From: JAKQIM01 sp964633225
GTDB taxonomy: Bacteria > Chloroflexota > Anaerolineae > Anaerolineales > UBA4823
Assembly (NCBI GenBank): GCA_964633225.1
Contig: CAZWFQ010000024.1
Span: forward strand, 1-49,525
DNA: 49,525 nt
Reading direction: 5' to 3'
Part shown: positions 22,924-30,147 of the stretch, in pieces
How the letters are laid out: each line of letters starts with the position of its first letter
How positions within the stretch are numbered: the first letter of the stretch is position 1
Translations under genes and position numbers: made by a program
The notes under the pieces: generated by a model
What the model was told of the DNA's origin: nothing
Database searches by the model: none
The model's input: the letters and a program-made list of their open reading frames with translations, nothing else

Positions 22924-23897
22924 TGGAATACATCCCCTACATCCGCGGCCTGGTCGGGCACCATAAGATCTTCTTGGCCTATGCCGCGGTGGTCTTGCGC
23001 AGTGCCGGAGGGCAGGTACTCTTGCAGCACCGGGCTGATTTTAAGGTTTGGGGGCTGCCCGGCGGCGCGCTGGAGTTGAGTGAAGACATCTTGTCTTGCG
23101 CACAGCGCGAGGTGTGGGAAGAGACCGGCTTACGCGCCGGCCCCCTGCGCCTGGTGGGCATTTACTGCGATCCCGCCTACGATGCGGTCTACCCCAACGG
23201 CGACCAGGTGCAGCAGTTCACGGTCTGTTTTGAAGGACAGGCGGTCTCTGGGAACCTGCAAGCAGATGGCGGCAGCCCAGACCACCACGAGACTCTGGAA
23301 CTGCGCTTTTTTGAGCCACAGGACCTCCCCCTGAACGAGATGCCGGTCTTCTACCAACACATGCTGCGCGATGCCCTGGCTGGCGCCCCCCCAGCCTTTG
23401 CGCCGCCTTTTACCCGCCCCGATGCCGTGGACCAGATCCAGAATATCCGGCAGATCATTGGGCATGCCCCCTTCATCGGCGTAGGCGCCAGCGGGGTAAT
23501 CCTGAACGATGCAGGGCAGATCCTGGTAGGCCAGCGTACCGACGACGGCCAGTGGAACCTGCCAGGGGGCTTCAGCAACTTAGGCGAGAATGCAGCGTAT
23601 ACTGTGATACGCGAGGTGTTCGAAGAAACCGGCCTGCGCGTGCAGCCGGAACGTCTGATGGGTGTGTTCTCGCCGACCCACATCTGGGAATATCCGAACG
23701 GCGACCGCACCCAGGGCCTGGTGAGCATCTTTGCCTGCCGCCCGCTGGCGGGCCAGCTCCATGCTGACCTGGTGGAAACCAGCCAGGTAGCCTGGGTTTC
23801 GCCAACCGAGCTCCTGACGCTGGACGTGAATGCCATTATTGCACCGCTGCACCAGGCAGTGATAGAAAATCTGCAACAAGGCTTTTTTGTATTATGA
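22923..23897 (+). CDS. Tandem (double) Nudix hydrolase
   Basis: 324 residues with two Nudix domains. Domain 1 (about 20-150) has GGALELSEDILSCAQREVWEETG; domain 2 (about 180-320) has GGFSNLGENAAYTVIREVFEETG. Both keep the REVxEETG acid cluster, so both may be active. A Pro-rich linker (APPAFAPPFTRPDAV) joins them. The ATG at 22923 shares its A with the TGA of the IleRS-like gene (TGATG), implying translational coupling. A TTG one codon earlier is less likely. The substrate is unknown; tight coupling to a stripped synthetase invites a link to an adenylated or nucleotide-linked ligand, which is inference. Confidence 0.85.
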   Translation: MEYIPYIRGLVGHHKIFLAYAAVVLRSAGGQVLLQHRADFKVWGLPGGALELSEDILSCAQREVWEETGLRAGPLRLVGIYCDPAYDAVYPNGDQVQQFTVCFEGQAVSGNLQADGGSPDHHETLELRFFEPQDLPLNEMPVFYQHMLRDALAGAPPAFAPPFTRPDAVDQIQNIRQIIGHAPFIGVGASGVILNDAGQILVGQRTDDGQWNLPGGFSNLGENAAYTVIREVFEETGLRVQPERLMGVFSPTHIWEYPNGDRTQGLVSIFACRPLAGQLHADLVETSQVAWVSPTELLTLDVNAIIAPLHQAVIENLQQGFFVL

Positions 23898-23908
23898 AAA
23901 CATCCTGC

Positions 23909-23914
23909 TATAAT
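23909..23914 (+). promoter_or_regulatory. -10 box of the zinc-ribbon operon (leaderless)
   Basis: TATAAT is followed by eight bases and then ATG at 23923. A TTGTAT lies 16 bp upstream, over the end of the Nudix gene. There is no Shine-Dalgarno sequence. Confidence 0.55.
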
Positions 23915-23922
23915 TTCAACCT

Positions 23923-24744
23923 ATGAGTGATCTTGCCCCCACCCAAACCCCGGTAAATGCTTTCAACTGCACGCAGTGCGGCGGCTTGCTGCACCCTGAC
24001 GAGGGGCAGATCTTCTTGACCTGCCCCTATTGCAATTCAACCGTTTACCTGGATAAGACACAGGTTGTCTTCCACTGGTACCTGGCCCCCACATTTGATG
24101 AGGCCAAGGCGCGTGCCGCCCTGGCGCGTTGGATGGCTGGCAACCAGACTGTTAAAGACCTGGATAAGAAAGCCCGCCTGGTAAGCAGCACCTTTCAATA
24201 CTTCCCGCTCTGGTATTTCAAGCACCGGGCAGCAAGTGGGCAGGAAAAAATCTTGATGGAACCGGCCGCGGCCATCTCGGTCAGCGAGGTGCGCAACATC
24301 AAGCTGCCCGCGGGCGACCTGCGCAAATATGACCCGTCCCTGGATGCCGATGCCCAGGCGCCGACCGTGCCCCTGGATGCGGTGACGAAATGGCTGGAGG
24401 AACGCCAGGTACCGGGCAAAGAGATCGCCGAGCGCGCCCTGGTGCATATCCCCATGTATCACTTTAAGTACGCCTATAACAACCAGGAGTACCTGGCGGT
24501 GGTGGAGGCGGGCACAGGCGGCATATTTGCCAACATTTTCCCCGCCAAAGCCGAGATGCCCTACCAGGTCATCGGCGGGCTAACGGCCCTGATCTTCTTG
24601 TGCATCTCCACCTTCCCAGTGGTAGGGGCCCTTTCAGGTTATCCGGAGGGCATTCTGATTGGCATTGCCCTGTACCTGGTGTTGGCTTTGTTGGCTGCGC
24701 CGGTGTTGTTTGCACTGGCGTTGTGGATTGCGGCAAAAGTATGA
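23923..24744 (+). CDS. Zinc-ribbon membrane protein A
   Basis: 273 residues. An N-terminal zinc ribbon (CTQCGG at about 17-22 and CPYC at about 35-38) resembles TFIIB-type or small ribosomal ribbons. A soluble middle domain contains ARWMAGNQTVKDLDKKARL and STFQYFPLWYF. The C-terminus (about 205-273) has two membrane segments (IGGLTALIFLCISTFPVV and GILIGIALYLVLALLAAPVLFALALWI). It is clearly paralogous to the next gene, sharing the A...L..(W/F)(M/L).GN.......D..A(R)...F.Y.P.W pattern. It is the first of a four-gene chain with overlapping stops and starts. The ribbon should face the cytoplasm. Function unknown. Confidence 0.7.
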   Translation: MSDLAPTQTPVNAFNCTQCGGLLHPDEGQIFLTCPYCNSTVYLDKTQVVFHWYLAPTFDEAKARAALARWMAGNQTVKDLDKKARLVSSTFQYFPLWYFKHRAASGQEKILMEPAAAISVSEVRNIKLPAGDLRKYDPSLDADAQAPTVPLDAVTKWLEERQVPGKEIAERALVHIPMYHFKYAYNNQEYLAVVEAGTGGIFANIFPAKAEMPYQVIGGLTALIFLCISTFPVVGALSGYPEGILIGIALYLVLALLAAPVLFALALWIAAKV

Positions 24745-25793
24745 GCGACCAAGCTTCCGATTCTCTTCACGGCCTGGCCTGCCCGCAGTGCGGGGGCATG
24801 GTACCGATCCCCGAGGGGCAGGTGATTGTCAAGTGCCCTTACTGCGACCTGCGCTCTTTGGTGCGCGGCGAACGCGGCATGCAGCGCTACCAGGTGCCCA
24901 AGCGTATCGAGCGCCAGCAAGCGCTTGGTGCTTTGCAGAAATTCCTGACCGGCAATTATGCCATTGCCATGGATGCCGCCAAGAATGCGCGCCTGAGCGA
25001 AGCCTTTATAGTTTACCTGCCCTTCTGGGCCAGTTGGAGCCGCGTCTTGAGCTGGGTCTTTGGGCAAAAGCGCGTCCGCACAAACAAAACCACCTACTAC
25101 CGCCCGCGCGAAGTGCGCGTGGTGCAAGATATGCTCTGGAACAACGCCGCCTGCGATGTGCGCGAGTTCGGCGTGACCACAGTGCCCCTCTCGACCCAGC
25201 CGCTGGAGGCCTTCGACCCTGACCGGCTGCACGAGACCGGCATGGTCTTTGAGCCGGTTGGATCCACCAGCGAAGCGCGCAGCGGGGCCGAGGCAGATTT
25301 CCAAGGACGCATTCGCGATACGGCAAAGCTGGACCGCATTGGGCAGGTGTTCGTGCGTTTTCTGCGCCAGCGGATGGGGTTGGTGTATTACCCGTTGTGG
25401 GTGATGCGCTACCTGTACCGCGGGCGCTCATTCCAGGTGGCGGTAGATGGGTATACGGGAACGGTGTTATATGGCAAGGCCCCTGGCAACACCCTTTACC
25501 GCGCCGCGGTGCTGGTGGGCGGCATGTTGCTGGGCGCCTTCATGGCGATCGATCTCCCCGCAATCTGCTTCTGGCTGGGCGTCCAGGCAGGGGATGATGC
25601 CGAAGGGATCTTTGTGCTGGGGGCGGGGCTATTGATCGCAGGCTTTGTATTGATTGGGAAGGCTTACACTTCCTTCCGCTACGGCGAAGAATATGAATTC
25701 ACCCAGGGCAAAAAGAAAAAGAGCGAGGCGCTCCTGGATGTTGGCAAGATGAGTAAACAGATCGAGGAGTTGTCATCGTGGCTAGACCAGTAA
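24741..25793 (+). CDS. Zinc-ribbon membrane protein B (paralogue of A)
   Basis: 350 residues. The N-terminal ribbon is CPQCGG...EGQVIVKCPYC. ALQKFLTGNYAIAMDAAKNARLSEAF and VYLPFWASWSRVLSW match protein A at the same position. A longer central domain (RTNKTTYYRPREVRVVQDML...) follows, then FRYGEEYEF near the end. Two membrane segments lie at about 260-315. The lysine-rich QGKKKKSEA and a helical tail follow. The ATG overlaps the TGA of A (ATGA). The frame stays open upstream but that region overlaps gene A's end in another frame. Function unknown. Confidence 0.7.
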   Translation: MSDQASDSLHGLACPQCGGMVPIPEGQVIVKCPYCDLRSLVRGERGMQRYQVPKRIERQQALGALQKFLTGNYAIAMDAAKNARLSEAFIVYLPFWASWSRVLSWVFGQKRVRTNKTTYYRPREVRVVQDMLWNNAACDVREFGVTTVPLSTQPLEAFDPDRLHETGMVFEPVGSTSEARSGAEADFQGRIRDTAKLDRIGQVFVRFLRQRMGLVYYPLWVMRYLYRGRSFQVAVDGYTGTVLYGKAPGNTLYRAAVLVGGMLLGAFMAIDLPAICFWLGVQAGDDAEGIFVLGAGLLIAGFVLIGKAYTSFRYGEEYEFTQGKKKKSEALLDVGKMSKQIEELSSWLDQ

Positions 25794-26332
25794 CGCTTGT
25801 TCCCCTGGCATGTTTCAAGTGCGATACCCCAATCCCAGCCCAACCAGAAGAAGTGGCCTGGGTGTGCGCCCGCTGTGGGCAGGGCCTGGCTTTGAACGAT
25901 GATCCAGATGCCGCCGGCAAAGGCACCGTTCCGTTGGTGGTGCAATTTGCGACCGGCATCCCCCCAGCAGGGCGTGGCAAACCTTTTTGGGTGGTGGATG
26001 GCACGGCGCAGCTCCAGCGCCAGATCTATGGCTCTGGCAACAAAGGGAAAGAAGCCCAGGCGTTATGGGCACAACCGCGACGCTTCTTTATTCCCGCTTT
26101 CGACTGCTCGCTAGAGACGATGCTCAACCTGGGGCAGCGCATGCTGCTTGAACCGCCGGCCCTGCAGCCTGGCCCGGCGGCGGCTTTTGAGCCGGTGACC
26201 CTGCACCGCCGCGACATCCAACCCATGGCCGATTTCATCGTCCTGGCGATTGAAGCCGGGCGCAGTGACATGCTCAAGGAAGTGTGCCTGAACGTGCGCC
26301 TTTCAGAACCTGCCCTGTGGGTGCTGCCATGA
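25778..26332 (+). CDS. Zinc-ribbon soluble protein C
   Basis: 184 residues, no membrane segment. Two CxxC pairs at the N-terminus (CFKCDTP and CARCGQG) suggest a zinc ribbon. The remainder is a mixed alpha/beta domain with no motif that I recognise (PFWVVDGTAQLQRQIYG, RRFFIPAFDCSLETMLNLG). A GTG start at 25778 is chosen because GAGGAG lies 8 nt upstream and it overlaps the stop of B by 16 bp; the next gene again overlaps. It belongs to the same operon as A and B. Confidence 0.6.
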   Translation: MARPVTLVPLACFKCDTPIPAQPEEVAWVCARCGQGLALNDDPDAAGKGTVPLVVQFATGIPPAGRGKPFWVVDGTAQLQRQIYGSGNKGKEAQALWAQPRRFFIPAFDCSLETMLNLGQRMLLEPPALQPGPAAAFEPVTLHRRDIQPMADFIVLAIEAGRSDMLKEVCLNVRLSEPALWVLP

Positions 26333-27435
26333 AGCCGCCCCGGCGCGTGCTGCCAGGGGGCCTTTGGGGATTGCTGCTGCTGACGACCCTGGCTTGTGCC
26401 AGCATCGCTGGCCCCACCCAAGTTGACCCAGCACCAACCTCCCGGCCCACCACCCGTCCCGCCCCCACGCCCACCCAGGCCCCCGCAGATTGGCTGTGGG
26501 TGTATTTCACCGACCCCACAGCCCCCAATGCCAGGGATTACGAGGGCGGGCCCGATGAAGCCCTGGCGGCTGCCATCGACCAGTCTCGCCTGAGTGTGGA
26601 TATGGCAATGTATGCCTTCAACATCTGGAGCGTGCGTGACGCCCTGCTGGATGCGCACCAGCGCGGGGTGCAGGTGCGGTTAATAACCGAAAGCGAGAAC
26701 ATGGATGAGGACGAGATCCAGGAATTGATGGATGCCGGCATCCAGGTGATGGGAGACCGGCGCGAAGGCCTGATGCACAACAAATTCGTGGTCATCGACC
26801 GCTACGAAGTGTGGACCGGCTCTACCAACCTGACGGTAGGCGGCCTGTACCGCAACGACAACAACCTGATCCGCATCCGTTCTACCCGCCTGGCAGAAAA
26901 TTACACCCGCGAGTTCGAAGAAGGGTTTATTGACGACAACTTCGGCACCAATGGCTCTGCGGACACACCCTACCCGGTGTTGACCGTGGAGGGCACCCGG
27001 CTGGAGGTCTATTTCTCGCCGGATGATGACCCTATTGACCGCTTGCTAGAACTGGTGGAGGGGGCCCAAGAGAGCGTTTACTTTATGGCCTTCTCTTACA
27101 CCTCTGATGATCTATCATCGGCGATGCTGTCTCGCGCTCAGGTGGGGGTGACGGTGGCGGGCGTTTTCGAGCGATCCCAGTACAACTCCAATACCGGCAC
27201 CGAGTTCGACAACCTGCGCGGTGCTGGGCTGGCGGTTCGCCTGGACGGGAACTCCAATGATATGCACCATAAGGTTATCATTATTGACGAAGAAATCGTG
27301 ATCACCGGCTCGTACAATTTCACCGCCAGCGCTGAAAACCGCAACGATGAAAATGTATTGGTGGTCTTCAACGCCGAGGTGGCGGCCCAGTACCTGGAAG
27401 AATTCTGGCGCGTCTACGAGATGGCATCAGAATGA
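26329..27435 (+). CDS. Secreted phospholipase-D-like (HKD) lipoprotein
   Basis: 368 residues. The signal ends near TTLACAS (lipoprotein-like Cys about 24), then a Pro/Thr linker. Two complete HKD motifs are present: HNKFVVIDRYEVWTGSTN (about 150) and HHKVIIIDEEIVITGSYN (about 315), each followed by the expected GSxN. This matches the Nuc/cardiolipin-hydrolase-like branch of the PLD superfamily, whose members hydrolyse phosphodiesters in nucleic acids or lipids. The ATG overlaps the stop of zinc-ribbon C (ATGA), making it the last gene of the operon. Its final codons form the left arm of a 24-bp hairpin. Confidence 0.85.
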   Translation: MKPPRRVLPGGLWGLLLLTTLACASIAGPTQVDPAPTSRPTTRPAPTPTQAPADWLWVYFTDPTAPNARDYEGGPDEALAAAIDQSRLSVDMAMYAFNIWSVRDALLDAHQRGVQVRLITESENMDEDEIQELMDAGIQVMGDRREGLMHNKFVVIDRYEVWTGSTNLTVGGLYRNDNNLIRIRSTRLAENYTREFEEGFIDDNFGTNGSADTPYPVLTVEGTRLEVYFSPDDDPIDRLLELVEGAQESVYFMAFSYTSDDLSSAMLSRAQVGVTVAGVFERSQYNSNTGTEFDNLRGAGLAVRLDGNSNDMHHKVIIIDEEIVITGSYNFTASAENRNDENVLVVFNAEVAAQYLEEFWRVYEMASE

Positions 27436-27476
27436 AGATGAGCGGCGCCGATGCGCCGCTCATCTTCATTCTGATG
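27425..27476. terminator. Perfect 24-bp hairpin ending the zinc-ribbon/PLD operon
   Basis: Arms at 27425-27448 and 27453-27476 are perfectly complementary with the 4-nt loop CGAT. The left arm includes the last codons and the TGA of the PLD gene. The downstream tail is ATTTATCAC, only mildly U-rich. It is probably a strong transcription terminator or RNA-stabilising structure. The length and perfection are unusual. Confidence 0.65.
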
Positions 27477-27539
27477 ATTTATCACAAGCCAAAACCAAGG
27501 AAGAATAGTCTCTACGGCAGAAAAAAACCTCAAGCAGGG

Positions 27540-27561
27540 TATAATTATTGCTATCATGTAA
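27540..27561 (+). promoter_or_regulatory. -10 box and start-stop codon pair before the HerA-like gene
   Basis: TATAAT at 27540-27545 is followed 10 nt later by ATGTAA at 27556-27561, a start codon immediately followed by a stop. The real gene begins at 27586 with GGAAGGAG ahead. A minimal start-stop ORF near the transcript's 5' end can hold a ribosome; whether it does so here is not known. Confidence 0.35.
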
Positions 27562-27585
27562 GGGAGTTTTCAGGAAGGAGAATTC

Positions 27586-30147
27586 ATGATCGAAACAGAA
27601 GGTAATTTCTACCTGGGGCGTATCTTTGACACCAAAACGGGCAAAGTAACCGACCAAACCCTGCTGTATGATCCATCTGACTTAACCACCCATGCCGTTG
27701 TAGTGGGCATGACAGGCTCTGGCAAGACCGGCCTATGCATCGGCATGCTGGAGGAGGCCGCCCTGAACGGCGTGCCGGCCCTTTTGATTGACCCCAAAGG
27801 TGATATCACCAATCTCTTGCTGCACTTCCCCGATCTGCTGCCACAGGACTTTCAACCCTGGGTGAATGCAGACCAGGCTCGCCGAGAAGGCAAAACTGTG
27901 GAAGAGGCAGGCGCTGAAGCTGCTGAGAGCTGGAGAAAAGGTCTGGAAAGCTGGGACATCGGCCCAGACCGCCTGCTGAGCCTGAAGAACTCGGCTCACT
28001 TTGCCATCTACACCCCCGGCTCGGATGCCGGTATCCCGGTCAGCATCCTGGCCTCGCTCAAGGCCCCTACCATCCCCTGGGAAAGCAACCGCGAGCTGCT
28101 ACGAGAGAAGATCTCTGGCACGGTCACCGCGCTGCTAGGGCTGGTGGGCATGCAAGATGTGGATCCCGTGCGCTCACGCGAGCACATCTTGCTCTCAAAC
28201 ATCTTCGAGCATGCCTGGAGCCAGGGCAAAGACCTGAACCTGGGCGAGCTGATCTTGCAGGCGCAAACCCCGCCCTTTGCCAAGTTGGGCGTTTTTGATG
28301 TCAACACCTTCTTCCCCGAGAAGGACCGCTTCAGCCTGGCGATGCTGCTTAACAATATCCTGGCTTCTCCGGCCTTCCAGACCTGGATCGAAGGTCAGCC
28401 GCTGGATATTCCCAGCTTGCTGTATGGGACGGATGGACGGCCACGCCACAGCGTCTTTTACCTGGCGCACCTTACCGAAGCAGAGCGCATATTCTTCATT
28501 ACTTTGCTCTATTCTGCTGTTGAGACCTGGATGCGCTCACAAGCAGGCAGCTCAGCGCTGCGCGCCATTCTCTACTTCGACGAAATCTTTGGCTACCTGC
28601 CCCCCATTGCCAACCCATCCACCAAGCCCCTCATGCTGCGCATGCTCAAGCAGGCGCGCGCCTTTGGCGTGGGGCAGGTGCTGGTGACCCAAAATCCGGT
28701 GGATGTAGATTACAAAGCCCTCTCCAATGCAGGCAGTTGGTTCATCGGCAAGCTGCAAACCGACCAGGACAAGCAGCGCTTGCTAGATGGCCTGGAAAGC
28801 GCTACCTCTGCCGGGTTGGACCGGTCTGCGTATGACCGCATGATCTCTGGCTTGGGCAAACGCATCTTCTTGCTGCACAACGTGCATGAGAAGCAGCCCC
28901 AGGTTTTCTCTACCCGTTGGGCAATGAACTACCTGGCTGGGCCGCTGACGCGCACCCAGATCCCTGCCCTCAACGCCATGGCGGGGGCAAAGGTCGAGAC
29001 CCCGGCAACGACAGCCGCCCAGGCACCCGCCCAGGCTCAGGCAGCCGCACCCTTGGGGCAAGTACAGCCGATCCCGGTGGCAGCCGCTCCGGCAGCCACC
29101 CCCGCACCCGCGGCACGCCAGACTGCCAGCCAGGCAAGCACATCCCTTACAACCACCCGGCCCGCAGTGCCGGCTGGTATCGCAGAATACTTCTTGCCCA
29201 ATAACCTGACCTTCACCCAGGCCTTCAAAACCGCCGGGCGCGAGTATCCCCAAGAAGCAATGAGCCAGGGCATCGTTTATCGTCCGGTGGTGTTGGCCCA
29301 GGCCAGCATCCGCTACCTGAACCGCAAATACAACCTGGATACTGAGTCCTTCAAAACTGCTGTGGTAGAAGACCCCGACCGGCGCGGCATGGTGCGCTGG
29401 GATGACTATACCGCCACCAAGATCGATAACCGGGCTCTGGATGATAAACCCGATCCGCAAGCACGCTTTGCGGCCCTGGAAACACCTTTCTCTGAATCAA
29501 AGACCCTGGCAGCAATGGAGAAGGACTTTGTGGATTGGGCCTTCCGCACGGCGGAGGTAACGGTGCGCACCAATGAAGCGCTGAAGTTATACGCCGGGCC
29601 ACAGGTTTCAGCGGCTGAATTTCGTTCTCAGTGCGCTGAGGCAGCCCGCGCAGCCCGCGACGCCGAGGCCAAGAAAGCCACCACCAGCTTTGAGACCAAG
29701 CTGCGCACGCTGAAAGATAAGCTAGCGCGAGAAGAACGTGAGCTGCGCCAGGACGAGGCCGAACATTCACAACGCAAGCTGGAAGAGGGTGGCACCCACC
29801 TGGAGAACGTCGCCAGCCTGCTAGGCTTTGGCCGTAAACGCAGCCTGACCAGTTCCCTTACCAAACGCCGCCTGACCGAGCAAGCCAAGGCCGATGTTGA
29901 GGAATCGGTGGATGCCATTGAACAATTCAATCGCGACATCGCCGCATTGGAGAAGGAAAGAGATGCGGTTGTTGAAGAAGTCAGCGCACGCTGGGGCAGC
30001 CTGGCAAACGAGATCACAGAAACGAAGATCTCGCCGCTGAAGAAGGATGTCCTGCTTGACTTCTTCGGCGTAGCCTGGATGCCTTTCCACATCGTCAAGA
30101 TTGGTGATAAAACTGAAGAACTACCCGGATTTCACGCCAGTGAATGA
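27586..30147 (+). CDS. HerA/FtsK-like ATPase (DUF853-type helicase family)
   Basis: 853 residues. Walker A is GMTGSGKT at residues 41-48, then LLIDPKGD, Walker B in AILYFDEIFGYLPP (about 330), and the QNPVDVDYKALSNAGSWF segment of HerA-type helicases. An Ala/Pro/Gln-rich linker spans about 465-530. The C-terminal third holds a charged coiled coil (about 690-810), ending VKIGDKTEELPGF. HerA relatives translocate on DNA as hexamers, in repair, packaging or defence. No NurA nuclease adjoins it here. A good SD (AAGGAG, 6 nt) precedes the ATG. The stop overlaps the next start (ATGA). Confidence 0.75.
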   Translation: MIETEGNFYLGRIFDTKTGKVTDQTLLYDPSDLTTHAVVVGMTGSGKTGLCIGMLEEAALNGVPALLIDPKGDITNLLLHFPDLLPQDFQPWVNADQARREGKTVEEAGAEAAESWRKGLESWDIGPDRLLSLKNSAHFAIYTPGSDAGIPVSILASLKAPTIPWESNRELLREKISGTVTALLGLVGMQDVDPVRSREHILLSNIFEHAWSQGKDLNLGELILQAQTPPFAKLGVFDVNTFFPEKDRFSLAMLLNNILASPAFQTWIEGQPLDIPSLLYGTDGRPRHSVFYLAHLTEAERIFFITLLYSAVETWMRSQAGSSALRAILYFDEIFGYLPPIANPSTKPLMLRMLKQARAFGVGQVLVTQNPVDVDYKALSNAGSWFIGKLQTDQDKQRLLDGLESATSAGLDRSAYDRMISGLGKRIFLLHNVHEKQPQVFSTRWAMNYLAGPLTRTQIPALNAMAGAKVETPATTAAQAPAQAQAAAPLGQVQPIPVAAAPAATPAPAARQTASQASTSLTTTRPAVPAGIAEYFLPNNLTFTQAFKTAGREYPQEAMSQGIVYRPVVLAQASIRYLNRKYNLDTESFKTAVVEDPDRRGMVRWDDYTATKIDNRALDDKPDPQARFAALETPFSESKTLAAMEKDFVDWAFRTAEVTVRTNEALKLYAGPQVSAAEFRSQCAEAARAARDAEAKKATTSFETKLRTLKDKLAREERELRQDEAEHSQRKLEEGGTHLENVASLLGFGRKRSLTSSLTKRRLTEQAKADVEESVDAIEQFNRDIAALEKERDAVVEEVSARWGSLANEITETKISPLKKDVLLDFFGVAWMPFHIVKIGDKTEELPGFHASE

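Noticed and set aside
27425..27476. Long palindrome as an integron attC or transposon end
   Set aside because: No integrase, transposase or target duplication is near, and the position right at a stop codon fits termination better.
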